From Tsukamurella sp. PLM1 (lineage in GTDB: Bacteria; Actinomycetota; Actinomycetes; Mycobacteriales; Mycobacteriaceae), in NCBI RefSeq assembly GCF_023168325.1, contig NZ_AP025688.1:1984001-2048000 (forward strand): DNA of 64,000 nt, read 5' to 3'. Positions 19,604-29,351 of this stretch are shown one piece after another (within the stretch, counting starts at the first letter, position 1; the number at the start of each line of letters is the position of its first letter). The notes under the pieces were generated by a model. That model made no database searches. It worked only from the letters and a program-made list of their open reading frames with translations, and was not told the DNA's origin. The translations under genes were made by a program, and so were the position numbers.

Positions 19604-21957
19604 CTAATCCCGGGTCAGCAGCGCGACCGGATGTTCGATGAACAGCGCGGCGAGGAGGGTCCGGCCCGCGTGGACGTGGTGCGACAGGCGATCGGTCCAC
19701 AGGCCCGGGGGCAGGTCGACGACCGTGTCGTGCCACCCGCCGCTGTGTTGGAGCGCCAGCGAGCGGCGCGTCGCGAGGGCGGCCACGTCGGGGGCCGCGC
19801 CCGGTGCGCCGCGCAGGAAAGCCGACCAGGTGATCCGCCGCCGGGCCCTCCGCCGCGAGCGGCGCGTACGTGCCGCCGACGAAGCTATCCGGCCGCTCGC
19901 GCCGCAGTCGTAGCGCCGACCGGACGAGTTGCTGCTTCGGGTGCGAAGCGCCCGTCAGTGTGTCCCAGTCGACCGGCCTGCGGTTGTCGGGATCGACGAG
20001 CGAGTCGTCCCAGCGCTCGGTGCCCTGGTAGACGTCCGGGACGCCCGGCCCGGCGAGCTGCAGCAGCTTCTGCGCCAGCGCGTCCGTGCGGCCGTGCGGG
20101 GCGAGGGCGTCCACCAGTTGCGCGGGGGCGGCACCGTCGATGACGGCGTCGAGGAAGGCGTGCCCGGCCGCCTCGAACGCCCCGTCTGGCGCGGTCCAGG
20201 AGGTCCCGATGCGGCCCTCGCGCATCGCCTTCTCGGCGTACGCGTGCAGGCGCGCGCGGAACTCGTCGGTGATCGCCCCGTCTTCCGGCCACACCCCGAA
20301 CGCGGTCTGCAGCAGGAACAGGCCCGTCACGGGATCCAGCGAGGAGGGCGCCGAGGCATCCACCGGTCGGCGAACGCCGCCCAGTCGGCCGGGCACTGGC
20401 TCAGCACGCCGATGCGTGCCCGCACGTCCTCGCCGCGTTTGGTGTCGTGGGTCGAGAGCGCTGTCATCGTCGCGGGCCACTGCGCGGCGCGGCGGGCGAA
20501 CGCCGGGTGCGGATCGCTCGGCCCGAAGTCGGACGGTGCGCCGCCCACCTCCTGCAGGGAGATCAGGCGGGCGGTGCGGTAGAACAGCGTGTCCTCGACG
20601 GTCTTCGCAGTGAGCGCCCCCGTGAACTGGGGGAAGCGGAACGCGGTCTCGGCGCCCCGCTCGCGTGCCTGCGCGAGCAGGTGGAAGGCGTCCGTGCTGC
20701 CGGGCTCATCGGGCTCGCACTCCTGCGAGCGGGTGCGGGCTTCGGCGCGCAGCCGGGCCGCGGCCGCCGCGAGCACGGGGTAGTCGTCGCGGTAGTAGGG
20801 CGTGTCCCGCGCCCACCGGACGATCGCCTCCTCGATCAGCGGTTGCGGGGGCGGTCCGGCGAGCGATGTGGGCGTCGACTCCCGCAGTGCGGCCCGCGCG
20901 AGCCGGCGCAGCTCGGGGCCGAGTGCGCCCCGGGCGAAACCGTCCGCGATCCCGGCGCGCGCCGCCCTCAGGGCCTCCGCGCCGCCGGCGTCGCCCGCCC
21001 AGCGCTCGTGCACCGCGCCGAGGCCCGCCGCGCCCGACGGATCGAGCAGGGCGTGGCCGAGCTCGCGGAGCGCGTCGTACCCGGTCGTCCCGTCCACGGG
21101 CAGCCCCGGGTCCAGCGGTTCGCCCGGTTCGAGGATCTTCTCGATCACGACCCACGCGTCCGGACCGGTGAGCGCGCGCAGCCGCCGCAGGTAGCCGACC
21201 GGATCGGCCAGCCCGTCGGGATGGTCGACGCGCAGCCCGTCGGCAATGCCGTCCGCGAACCACGACCCGATCTCGGCGTGCGTCGCGGCGAACACCTCGG
21301 GATCCTCGACGCGGACCGCGGCCAGGTCATCGACGGTGAAGAACCGGCGGTACGAGCGGACGGGCGATCGCCACGGCACCAGCCGGTAGGGCTGTGCGTA
21401 GTGAATCCGCTCCGCATCGCCGCCGCCCACGTCGCGGCCGATCGGGAAGACCCGATCGTGATACCGGAGCACCGGCTCGGGTCCGGTCCGGTCGACGGTG
21501 ATCGACGCGGCGTCGTCCTCCGAGGCGAGGACGGGAAGCGCGAGCTTGCCGCCCGCCCCGTTGCGGGATTCCCAGTCGATGTCGAAGTAGCGCGCGAACG
21601 CCGACTTCCGGCCGTGCGTGAGCACGTCCCACCACCACGGGTTCTGTTCCGGCCGGCCGACGCCGAGATGGTTCGGGACGATGTCGATCACCAGGCCCAG
21701 ACCGTCGATGTGTGCGGCATCGGCGAGTCGCTCGAGGCCCCGGCGTCCGCCGAGCTCGGCGCGCACCGCGGTCGGATCGGTCACGTCGTAGCCGTGGGTG
21801 GAGCCGCGCACGGCCTCGAGGACGGGGAGAGGTACAGGTGGGTCACGCCCAGATCCGCCAGGTAGGGCACCCGGCGGGCGGCGTCGGCGAACGTGAAGTC
21901 GGGCCCGAGTTGGAGGCGATAGGTCGCGCCGACGGGCCGCGGGACGCCGGAAGCCAT
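19604..21957 (-). CDS. treY: Malto-oligosyltrehalose synthase (three frameshifts)
   Basis: A GH13 enzyme turning the reducing end of maltodextrin into a trehalose unit. The N-terminus [20 protein letters not shown] with [11 protein letters not shown] is characteristic, followed by [40 protein letters not shown] and [12 protein letters not shown]. The C-terminal part has [20 protein letters not shown]. Breaks lie near 21813 (CCCC, five expected), 20352 (GG, three expected) and 19815 (an extra T). Repaired length is about 784 residues. The partner treX, adjacent in M. tuberculosis, is absent here. Confidence 0.92.
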
Positions 21958-22017
21958 GCGCCGATCATGCCACCGGGAGCCGCTACGCTCCGAGGCGACC
22001 GGATCGAAGGAACCACC

Positions 22018-22401
22018 ATGACGCCCCGCCCCGTCCTGCTGCTCGCCGTGTGCCTGCTGGTCGTCGCCGCATGCGGCGACCGGCCGCGATCGGGCGCCGA
22101 GGTGACCGTGCAGCTCGACGGTGGCACCACGGACGGCACCGTCACCCCGCCGCTGCTCGTGGCCTACCGCATCGGCGACACGATCGCCGGGCCCGCCCCG
22201 GCACCGTCGGGACTGCGCAAGCACACCGAACGCGACGTGCCCGACGGCGCCGAGGTCACGGCGTCGATCCGCACCGCCGCGCCCGGTTCCGCGGGCACGA
22301 CGGTGCGGTGCCGGATCTGGGTGGGCCGGGCGCTCGTCGAGCTGCGGGAAGCGACGGGGCCGGGCGCATCCGCGGAGGGCCGGCACACCGTCGGGCGTTG
22401 A
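22018..22401 (+). CDS. Small secreted lipoprotein of unknown function
   Basis: 127 residues with a short lipoprotein signal: [13 protein letters not shown], lipobox VAAC with the cysteine at residue 19. The exported part is short and rich in small residues ([20 protein letters not shown]), with one further cysteine in [10 protein letters not shown]. It diverges from treY and precedes bioA by 35 bases. No family recognised. It should be anchored outside the membrane. Confidence 0.7.
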   Translation: MTPRPVLLLAVCLLVVAACGDRPRSGAEVTVQLDGGTTDGTVTPPLLVAYRIGDTIAGPAPAPSGLRKHTERDVPDGAEVTASIRTAAPGSAGTTVRCRIWVGRALVELREATGPGASAEGRHTVGR

Positions 22402-22436
22402 CGGGGCCGCCCCTGCCACCGCTAACGTGGCCCGGC

Positions 22437-23708
22437 ATGACCCCCGATGAGATCCTCGCCCTGGACGCAGCCACCCTCTGGCACCCGTACAGCGCCGTCG
22501 GCGGCGCGGGCGTCCGCGTCGTGACCGGCGCGCACGGGGTCACCCTCACGCTCGGCGACGGCGCCCGGGTGATCGACGGGATGAGCTCGTGGTGGGCCGC
22601 GATCCACGGTTACCGCCACCCCGTCCTCGACGCCGCGGCGAAGGCGCAGATCGACACGATGTCGCACGTGATGTTCGGCGGCCTCACCCACGCGAGCGCC
22701 GCCCGGCTGGGCGAGCTGCTCGTGGAGATCACGCCGGCGGGATTGGACCGGGTGTTCCTCGCCGACAGCGGGTCCGTGTCGATCGAGGTCGCCGTGAAGA
22801 CCGCGCTGCAGTACTGGCGCGCCCGCGGCGTCCGCGGCCGCAACCGCCTGCTCACCTGGCGCGGTGGCTACCACGGCGACACGTTCACCCCCATGAGCGT
22901 CTGCGACCCCGAGGGCGGGATGCACGCGCTGTGGACCGACGTGCTCGCCTCGCAGGTCTTCGCGCCCGCGCCGCCCGCCGAGTACGACGAGGACTACGTC
23001 GCGGAGCTGGACAGGCTCGTCGCCGAGCACGCCCACGAGCTGGCCGCCGTCATCATCGAGCCCGTCGTCGAGGGCGCGGGCGGCATGCGGTTCCATCCGC
23101 CCGCCTACGTCGCGGCGCTGCGCGAGATCACGCGGCGGCACGGAGTCCTGCTCATCTGCGACGAGATCGCCACCGGCTTCGGCCGCACCGGCACGCTGTT
23201 CGCGTGCGACGCCGCCGGCATCACCCCGGACATCATGTGCGTGGGCAAGGCCCTGACCGGCGGATACCTCACGCTGGCGGCCACGCTCTGCACCGATGAG
23301 GTGGCCCGCACCATCTCCGATTCGGACCAGGGGGCCCTGATGCACGGGCCCACGTTCATGGGGAACCCGCTCGCCTGCGCCATCGCGGTGGCCAGCACGG
23401 AGCTGCTCCTGTCGCAGGACTGGACCGGCCGGGTCGCCGGGATCGGCGCGGGCCTCGAGGCGGGCCTGGCGCCCCTGCGGGAGGTGCCCGGGGTGGTGGA
23501 CGTGCGCGTGCTCGGCGCGATCGGTGTCGTTCAGCTCGACCGGCCCGTCGACGTGGCCGCCTCGACCGACGCCTGCATCGCCGAGGGCGTGTGGCTGCGG
23601 CCGTTCCGCGACCTCGTCTACACGATGCCGCCGCTCGTCTGCACGCCCGATCAGATCGCCCGGATCACGCGGGGGGTCTCGGCCGCTGTGCACGCGGCGT
23701 TACAGTGA
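22437..23708 (+). CDS. bioA: Adenosylmethionine-8-amino-7-oxononanoate aminotransferase
   Basis: A PLP aminotransferase making 7,8-diaminopelargonate from KAPA with S-adenosylmethionine as amino donor. 423 residues. Marks: LWHPYSAV near the N-terminus, [36 protein letters not shown], the PLP aspartate in [15 protein letters not shown] and the PLP lysine in [18 protein letters not shown] 22437 follows TAACGT by eight bases, consistent with a leaderless message. The gap to bioF is four bases. Corresponds to Rv1568. Confidence 0.96.
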   Translation: MTPDEILALDAATLWHPYSAVGGAGVRVVTGAHGVTLTLGDGARVIDGMSSWWAAIHGYRHPVLDAAAKAQIDTMSHVMFGGLTHASAARLGELLVEITPAGLDRVFLADSGSVSIEVAVKTALQYWRARGVRGRNRLLTWRGGYHGDTFTPMSVCDPEGGMHALWTDVLASQVFAPAPPAEYDEDYVAELDRLVAEHAHELAAVIIEPVVEGAGGMRFHPPAYVAALREITRRHGVLLICDEIATGFGRTGTLFACDAAGITPDIMCVGKALTGGYLTLAATLCTDEVARTISDSDQGALMHGPTFMGNPLACAIAVASTELLLSQDWTGRVAGIGAGLEAGLAPLREVPGVVDVRVLGAIGVVQLDRPVDVAASTDACIAEGVWLRPFRDLVYTMPPLVCTPDQIARITRGVSAAVHAALQ

Positions 23709-23726
23709 GGGCATGAACAGCGTTCA
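23701..23726 (+). promoter_or_regulatory. bioF promoter and BioQ-type operator over the start codon
   Basis: TACAGT at 23701-23706 is a good -10 element inside the 3' end of bioA. The palindrome TGAAC-AGC-GTTCA at 23714-23726 begins on the second base of the bioF ATG. It is the same TGAAC-N3-GTTCA element found before bioB and close to the known mycobacterial/corynebacterial BioQ box. A repressor bound here would block initiation of a leaderless bioF-bioD message. Confidence 0.75.
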
Positions 23727-24894
23727 AGTGCCGGCCGGCCGGAGTGTTCACGTGCCTGCCCGCCCGCGCGTTGAGAACGACGCGCTGGGATGGCTCGACG
23801 GGTACGCCGCCGACCGGGAGGCGGCGGGGCTGCGGCGCACGCTCGCCGCGCGGCGTGCGGACGCACCCGGCATCGACCTCGCCTCGAACGACTACCTCGG
23901 CCTCAGCCGCCATCCCCGCGTGGTCGAGGAGGCCGCCGAAGCGGTGCGGGTATGGGGTGCGGGCGCGACCGGATCGCGGCTGGTCACCGGGACCACCGAA
24001 CTGCACGAGGCGTTCGAGCGCGACCTCGCCGGCTTCCTCGGCGCCGAGGCGGCGCTGTGCTTCTCCTCCGGCTACCTCGCCAACCTCGGGGTGGTCACCG
24101 CGCTCGCCGGGCGGGGCGCGCTGGTCGTCTCCGACGGCGGCTCGCACGCTTCGCTCGTCGACGCGTGCCGACTCTCGCGCGCCCGGATCGTCGTCGTGCC
24201 GCGCGGCGACGTGGGCGCGGTCCGCGCCGCGCTCGCCGACCGGACCGAGGCCCGCGCGCTCGTGCTCACCGACTCCGTCTACAGCGCCGACGGTGCGCTC
24301 GCCCCCGTCGCCGCGCTGCACGCCGCGGCCCGGGAGGCGGGCGCGGTCCTCGTGGTCGACGAGGCCCACGGCCTCGGCGTTCGCGGCGCCGGCGGCCGGG
24401 GCCTGGTCCACGAGCTCGGGCTGGCCGGCGCTCCCGACCTGGTGGTCACCGCCACGATGTCCAAGGCGCTCGGCGCGCAGGGCGGAGTCGTGCTCGGCCC
24501 CGAGCGCGTGCGCGCCCACCTGATCGACGCCGCGCGCCCGTTCATCTTCGACACCGGCCTCGCCCCCGCCGCGGTGGCCGCCGCCGGCGCCGCGCTCGCC
24601 GAGCTCCGCGACCGCCCCGGCCTGGCCGCCGCCGTCCTGGATCGGGCCCGGGCCGTCGCGGCCGGCGTCGGCGCGCCCAGGCCCACCTCCGCCGTCGTGT
24701 CGCTGGTCCTCGGCGACCCGGATCGGGCGGTCGCGGCCCGCGACGCCTGCGCCGCCGAGGGCGTCCACGTGGGATGCTTCCGGCCACCGTCGGTCCCGGA
24801 GGGCACGTCGCGTCTGCGCATCACCGTGCGCGCGGACCTCACCGACGGCGAAGTTGCGCGCGCGGTCGAGGTCATCCGCCGGGCGGTCGCGTGA
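23713..24894 (+). CDS. bioF: 8-amino-7-oxononanoate synthase
   Basis: A PLP enzyme condensing pimeloyl-thioester with alanine to give KAPA. 393 residues if ATG 23713 is used. Marks: [73 protein letters not shown] and the PLP lysine in [15 protein letters not shown]. In-frame GTG codons at 23728 and 23752 are alternative starts that would leave the operator entirely untranslated. The stop overlaps the bioD start. Corresponds to Rv1569. Confidence 0.95.
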   Translation: MNSVQVPAGRSVHVPARPRVENDALGWLDGYAADREAAGLRRTLAARRADAPGIDLASNDYLGLSRHPRVVEEAAEAVRVWGAGATGSRLVTGTTELHEAFERDLAGFLGAEAALCFSSGYLANLGVVTALAGRGALVVSDGGSHASLVDACRLSRARIVVVPRGDVGAVRAALADRTEARALVLTDSVYSADGALAPVAALHAAAREAGAVLVVDEAHGLGVRGAGGRGLVHELGLAGAPDLVVTATMSKALGAQGGVVLGPERVRAHLIDAARPFIFDTGLAPAAVAAAGAALAELRDRPGLAAAVLDRARAVAAGVGAPRPTSAVVSLVLGDPDRAVAARDACAAEGVHVGCFRPPSVPEGTSRLRITVRADLTDGEVARAVEVIRRAVA

Positions 24895-25600
24895 TCCTCT
24901 GCGTCACCGGCACGTCCACCGGCGTCGGCAAGACCGTCGCGACGGCGGCGCTCGCCGCCGCGCTGCTGCCGTCCGGGCCGGTCACCGTCGTCAAGCCCGC
25001 CCAGACCGGTCTCGCCGACGGTGCCGAGCGCGACGCGGACGGCCAGCTCGCCGACGCCGCCGAGGTCGAGCGCCTCGCGCCGGGGACGCGCACCGTCGAA
25101 CACCTGCGGTTCCCCGACCCGCTCGCGCCGCTCACCGCGGCCCGTCGGGCGGGGCGCGAGCCCCAGGGCGCGCCGAGGCCGCGTCCGCCGTCTGCGGGCA
25201 CGACGGTGCCGTTCTGGTCGAGGGTGCGGGCGGGGTCCTCGTGCGGCTGGGCCTGGACGCCACTCGAACACCGTTCACGATGATCGACCTCGCGGCCGAC
25301 CTCGCAGCCGATGTGCTCGTGGTCGCCGCCCCCGCGCTCGGCACGCTCAATCACACCGAGCTCACAGTTCGCGCGCTGGAGTCGCGCGGGGTCGCGTGCG
25401 CCGGCATCGTGCTGTCGCGCTGGCCCGACGATCCCGGTCTCGCCGAGCGGTGCAACCTCGCGGACCTGCCGGACGTGACCGGGGTGCCGGTCGTCGGGCG
25501 GATTCCCGACGGTGCCGCGGGGCTCGCGCCGGACCGGTTCGCGCGCGCTGCGGCGTCCTGGTTCGACCCCGCCTGGCTCAGCGAGCGAGCCAGGCGCTGA
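24891..25600 (+). CDS. bioD: Dethiobiotin synthetase (one frameshift)
   Basis: An ATP-dependent carboxylase closing the ureido ring of dethiobiotin. The P-loop is [17 protein letters not shown], followed by [10 protein letters not shown]; after the break, [20 protein letters not shown] is the conserved substrate loop. The frame breaks near 25163: GAGCCCCAGG should probably hold five Cs, giving [13 protein letters not shown]. About 236 residues after repair. GTG 24891 overlaps the bioF stop. The 3' end overlaps the convergent phosphatase gene by 23 bases. Confidence 0.93.
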
Positions 25601-26710
25601 GCAGGTCGATCCGCTGCCATCCGCCCGCGACGTCGAGCGGGTAGCCGGCGGGTCCCGCGGTGCGGGCGATGCGCTCGCGCAGCTGACCGTCGCTCAGGCC
25701 CGGGTGGGCCGCGCGGAGCAGGACGACGGCACCGTCGGGCACCTGGGCCGGCGCGTCGCCGCCGATGCGCGGCAGGCCCCAGGTGAGGTCCCGACGGTAC
25801 GCGGCGGCGCCGGCGCCGGTGTCCACGTAGTTCTGCTGGCAGGCCACGGCGTTCGCGATGGTGCCGCCCACGCGGGCGGACAGCGCCGCCCGCACCTCGG
25901 TGCGGGCCTGCCCGACGAGCCGCGCGAACGCGGGGTCGGAGAGCGCGTCGGCGACCGCCGCCTGGGCGAGGATGCGCCCGCCGATCACGTCGAGGGGGTA
26001 GTGCACGCCCAGCACCACGCGGTGATGGCCGTAGTCGGCGGCGCGCGCGAGCAACTGCGGCCCCAGCTCCGGCAGCAGGGTGGCCAGCACCAGCGCTTCG
26101 GAGTAGCCCCACGCGGTATGACCGGACGGGAAGGCCCCCGACCCGCGGACCGATTCGTACAGGTCGGGACGCTCGTCGCCGTACTTCTCGATCCGATCCG
26201 GCGCCACCTCGAACGGGCGCGGGTACTGGAAGTGCTTCTTGGCCGCAGAGGTGCTCACATACGCGTCGAGCAGTGCCTTCTCACCGAAGAGAAGCGCGCT
26301 GGTCCGGGGAGTTCCCCTGCCTTCTCGGCGGCGCGGAAGGCGGGGGAGAGGCGGCTGCCGAGTGCGTTGACGATCGACTCGTCGCCGATGCCGTAGTTGT
26401 CATTGACGGCGTACCGTCGTTCAGCGGCGGTGGCGGCGTTGTTCGTCGCGACGGCGGTGTCCAGGTTCGCGGCGAGTACGGTCTTCGGCAGCGAGGGGAA
26501 GGCCGACAGCTCATCGATGTAGGGCTTCGGGGTCGCCGTGCGCGTGAGGTCGTCCGGTGCGAAGGGGCTCGCCGTGGGTGCGGCCCTAGGGGTGAACGAA
26601 CACGGTGCGGCGGGGGTCGCCGAGACCGGACCGGCTGTGGTGCCGAGCGGGGTTGCGAGGGCGGCTGCGGTCACGGCCGCGACCAGGATCTTCTTCGGAC
26701 GCATCATCAT
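25578..26710 (-). CDS. Secreted class A acid phosphatase, PAP2 superfamily (one frameshift)
   Basis: An exported non-specific phosphomonoesterase. ATG 26710 starts an N-terminal signal, KKILVAAVTAAALATPLGTT, with an Ala-X-Ala type cleavage zone. The three PAP2 motifs are present: KKHFQYPRP, AFPSGHTAWGYS and GHHRVVLGVHYPLDVIGG. The frame breaks near 26310, where CCCC would be CCCCC to read ELPRTSALLFGEKALLDA. About 377 residues after repair. It lies between bioD and bioB, divergent from bioB, but has no evident biotin role. Confidence 0.9.
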
Positions 26711-26797
26711 GCTGTCACTCTCACGGCGATACCTAGAAAAGAGAAGGAAACGATCCCGGACGATTCGATGAACGTTTCCATCGCTACCACTCGTGCC

Positions 26798-26830
26798 TGA
26801 ACGCCGTTCACGAATTGAACGCTGTACAGT
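26798..26830 (+). promoter_or_regulatory. bioB promoter with two BioQ-type operators
   Basis: TGAAC-GCC-GTTCA at 26798-26810 is perfect. TGAAC-GCT-GTACA at 26816-26828 has one mismatch and overlaps the -10 element TACAGT at 26825-26830. A further half-site, TGAAC, is at 26769. Centre-to-centre spacing of the two operators is 18 bases. This predicts repression of the bioB unit by a BioQ-type TetR regulator, whose gene is not in the window. Confidence 0.8.
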
Positions 26831-26887
26831 GCTCGATAGCCGCGCGGTGAACAACGCCGCGACAACTCAGCCGACGAGGGAGATCGC

Positions 26888-27895
26888 ATGACCGGAGTGC
26901 TGGCCGATATCGTGGACATCGCGCGCGAGCAGGTGCTCGAGCGCGGCGAGGGATTGAACGAGGATCAAGTACTCGCCGTCCTGCAGTTGCCCGATGACCG
27001 GCTCGACGACGTCCTGCAGCTCGCCCACGAGGTGCGCATGAAATGGTGCGGGCCCGAGGTCGAGGTCGAGGGCATCATCAGCCTCAAGACCGGCGGCTGT
27101 CCCGAGGACTGCCACTTCTGCAGCCAGTCGGGCCTGTTCGAGTCTCCGGTGCGCTCGGCGTGGATCGACATCCCGTCGCTGGTCGAGGCGGCGAAGCAGA
27201 CCGCGAAGACCGGCGCCACGGAGTTCTGCATCGTGGCCGCCGTCCGCGGCCCGGACAAGCGTCTGATGAGCCAGGTCGCCGCCGGCATCGAGGCCATCCG
27301 CAACGAGGTCGACATCCAGATCGCCTGCAGCCTCGGCATGCTCACCCAGGAGCAGGTCGACGAGCTCAAGGCGATGGGCGTCCACCGCTACAACCACAAC
27401 CTGGAGACCTCGAAGTCGCACTTCCCGAACGTGGTCACCACCCACTCGTGGGAGGAGCGGTGGGGCACCCTTCAGATGGTGCGCGAGGCCGGCATGGAGG
27501 TCTGCTGCGGCGGCATCCTCGGCATGGGCGAAACGCTGGAGCAGCGCGCCGAGTTCGCGGCGAACCTCGCTGAGCTGGATCCCGACGAGGTGCCGCTCAA
27601 CTTCCTCAACCCGCGCCCGGGCACCCCGTTCGGCGACCTCGACGTGCTCGAGCCGAGCGAGGCGCTCAAGTCCGTCGCCGCGTTCCGCCTGGCCCTGCCG
27701 CGCACCATCCTGCGCTTCGCCGGCGGGCGAGAGATCACGCTCGGCGACCTGGGCGCCGAGAAGGGCATCCTCGGTGGCATCAACGCGGTCATCGTGGGCA
27801 ACTACCTGACGACGCTGGGCCGTCCGGCCGAGACCGACCTCGACCTGCTGGATTCGCTGAAGATGCCGATCAAGGCACTGAACGAGACCCTGTGA
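26888..27895 (+). CDS. bioB: Biotin synthase
   Basis: A radical-SAM sulfurtransferase converting dethiobiotin to biotin. The [4Fe-4S] motif is [16 protein letters not shown] (C-X3-C-X2-C). Cysteines for the auxiliary cluster are in QIACSLGML and [12 protein letters not shown], and [11 protein letters not shown] is a conserved substrate-site loop. 335 residues, intact. The stop overlaps the start of bsaP, the same order as Rv1589-Rv1590. Controlled by the paired operators 60-90 bases upstream. Confidence 0.97.
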   Translation: MTGVLADIVDIAREQVLERGEGLNEDQVLAVLQLPDDRLDDVLQLAHEVRMKWCGPEVEVEGIISLKTGGCPEDCHFCSQSGLFESPVRSAWIDIPSLVEAAKQTAKTGATEFCIVAAVRGPDKRLMSQVAAGIEAIRNEVDIQIACSLGMLTQEQVDELKAMGVHRYNHNLETSKSHFPNVVTTHSWEERWGTLQMVREAGMEVCCGGILGMGETLEQRAEFAANLAELDPDEVPLNFLNPRPGTPFGDLDVLEPSEALKSVAAFRLALPRTILRFAGGREITLGDLGAEKGILGGINAVIVGNYLTTLGRPAETDLDLLDSLKMPIKALNETL

Positions 27896-28110
27896 TCCCC
27901 GTGGCCACTCCGGAGCCGGTGTACAACGAGTTCACCGGCAAGCCGCTCGCCGACGGCGTCCCCGTGTTCGAGGCCGCCCTTCTGGGCCTGGAGCCTCCCC
28001 GGTACTGCGCCTACTGCGCCCGCAGGATGATCGTCCAGGTCAGCCCGCACGGATGGACGGCGCGGTGTTCCCGGCACGGAGAGCTCGATTCGAAGAGCCG
28101 CGAGCGCTGA
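27892..28110 (+). CDS. bsaP: Biotin synthase auxiliary protein
   Basis: A 72-residue protein translationally coupled to bioB (GTGA). It resembles the small protein encoded after mycobacterial bioB (Rv1590 position), reported to support turnover of the BioB iron-sulfur clusters. Three cysteines are visible, in [12 protein letters not shown] and [10 protein letters not shown], and [15 protein letters not shown] is at the N-terminus. The cysteine pattern fits cluster handling. Confidence 0.85.
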   Translation: MIPVATPEPVYNEFTGKPLADGVPVFEAALLGLEPPRYCAYCARRMIVQVSPHGWTARCSRHGELDSKSRER

Positions 28111-28146
28111 GGGGCGTTCACAGGACCGGCCGTTAGGCTGCTGGCG

Positions 28147-28737
28147 ATGAACACGAACCCGCCCGCCCGCTCGACGTCGTTCGCCGTGGTCCCGGCCGTC
28201 ATCGGCGCGGTGCTGGGCGCGTCCGCGGCCCTCGTCTGGGGCCTGACGGTGCCCGGCGTGCGCGGGTTCGTGACCGACTCGGGTGACGCACTGCTGCGGC
28301 AGGGCCAACTCGACAACGTCTTCCTCGCGACCGCCTCGTTCACGGCGGTATCCGTGGTCGGCGGGTTGCTGACGGCGCTCCTGGTCTTCCGCGGGGGCCG
28401 GCGCACGCCGCGCGGCGTGGCGATCACGCTGGGCGCCGCCTCGCTCGGGGTGCTGATCGCGGTGCTGCTCGGCCAGGCCGTCGTCGACGCCCGTTTCGCC
28501 GGACCCGGCGCGAAGGGGCTCGACTTCACCGCGGCACCGTCGATCCGGCTGTACGGCAGCAACTTCTACGGCCCCGCCGATCACCCCGGAGGGGTGATCG
28601 GCGCATTGGCGTCGTGGGTCCTGGTCCTGGTGGCCGGGCGCGGCGGCGTTCGGGTGCGCCGTTCTCGCCGCCCTCGGACGGCTTCCCGAGGACTCAGTTC
28701 CCGGTGTGACCGCGCAGCAGGTCGGCGAAGTCGCTGA
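28147..28737 (+). CDS. DUF2567-like membrane protein (3' end uncertain)
   Basis: Four hydrophobic segments: FAVVPAVIGAVLGASAALVW, AVSVVGGLLTALLVF, ITLGAASLGVLIAVLLG and VIGALASWVLVLVAG. The order after bioB and bsaP matches the DUF2567 protein Rv1591. The last 30 residues are very arginine-rich and overlap the convergent FMN reductase by 44 bases. A shift in frame near 28640 would instead continue with a fourth hydrophobic stretch (FGCAVLAALG), so the end is doubtful. TAGGCT lies seven bases before ATG. Confidence 0.7.
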   Translation: MNTNPPARSTSFAVVPAVIGAVLGASAALVWGLTVPGVRGFVTDSGDALLRQGQLDNVFLATASFTAVSVVGGLLTALLVFRGGRRTPRGVAITLGAASLGVLIAVLLGQAVVDARFAGPGAKGLDFTAAPSIRLYGSNFYGPADHPGGVIGALASWVLVLVAGRGGVRVRRSRRPRTASRGLSSRCDRAAGRRSR

Positions 28738-29350
28738 CGGGACCCAGGTCGGTGGCCTTGCCGGAGCGCTGCGGGGCGCCCAGGTCGGACGGTCCGCCGA
28801 AGCCGGCCACGGCACCGTCGGACTGGACGAGCGCGCCGGCGAGCTCCGCCCCGGCCCGGGAGATCCGGGACGCCAACTCGGCCGAGCCGAAGTCCTCGGT
28901 GGCGGCGAACACGCCGGTCGGCAGCACCTGCGCCCGCAGGTAGCTGAACAGCGGCCGCAGCGCGAAGTCGAGCACGAGTGAGTGCCGCGGGGTCCCGGCG
29001 GTCGCCGCGATCATCACCGGAACGCCGGTCAGCGCATCGGGGTCGAGCGCGTCGAAGAACATCTTGAACAGCCCGCTGTAGCTGGCGGTGAACACCGGCG
29101 AGACGGCGATCACGCCGTCGGCCGCTGCGATCGCGTCCTTGGCCTCGGTCAACGCCGGGGTGGGGAGGCCCGTGGTCATCACAGTCGCGAGGTCGCGCGC
29201 GAGCTCGCGGATCTCGATCACCGTCACGTCGAGTGCCTCGCCGCGGGCTGAGACGCCCGCGCCGGTGGCGTCGGCGAGCTGATCGGCCAGGAGGCGGGTG
29301 GACGAGGGCTCCGATACCCCGCCGGCGACCACGACGAGCCTGCGTGCCAT
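28694..29350 (-). CDS. NAD(P)H-dependent FMN reductase (CE1759-like)
   Basis: A flavodoxin-fold reductase, 218 residues. It starts RRLVVVAGGVSEPSSTRLLA (phosphate-binding loop for FMN) and contains GVIAVSPVFTASYSGLFKMF, typical of NADPH-dependent FMN reductases. It lies one base after the stop of an LLM monooxygenase gene. The pair matches the CE1758/CE1759 arrangement, in which this protein supplies reduced FMN. Intact. Confidence 0.9.
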   Translation of the reverse strand: MARRLVVVAGGVSEPSSTRLLADQLADATGAGVSARGEALDVTVIEIRELARDLATVMTTGLPTPALTEAKDAIAAADGVIAVSPVFTASYSGLFKMFFDALDPDALTGVPVMIAATAGTPRHSLVLDFALRPLFSYLRAQVLPTGVFAATEDFGSAELASRISRAGAELAGALVQSDGAVAGFGGPSDLGAPQRSGKATDLGPVSDFADLLRGHTGN

Positions 29351-29351
29351 G

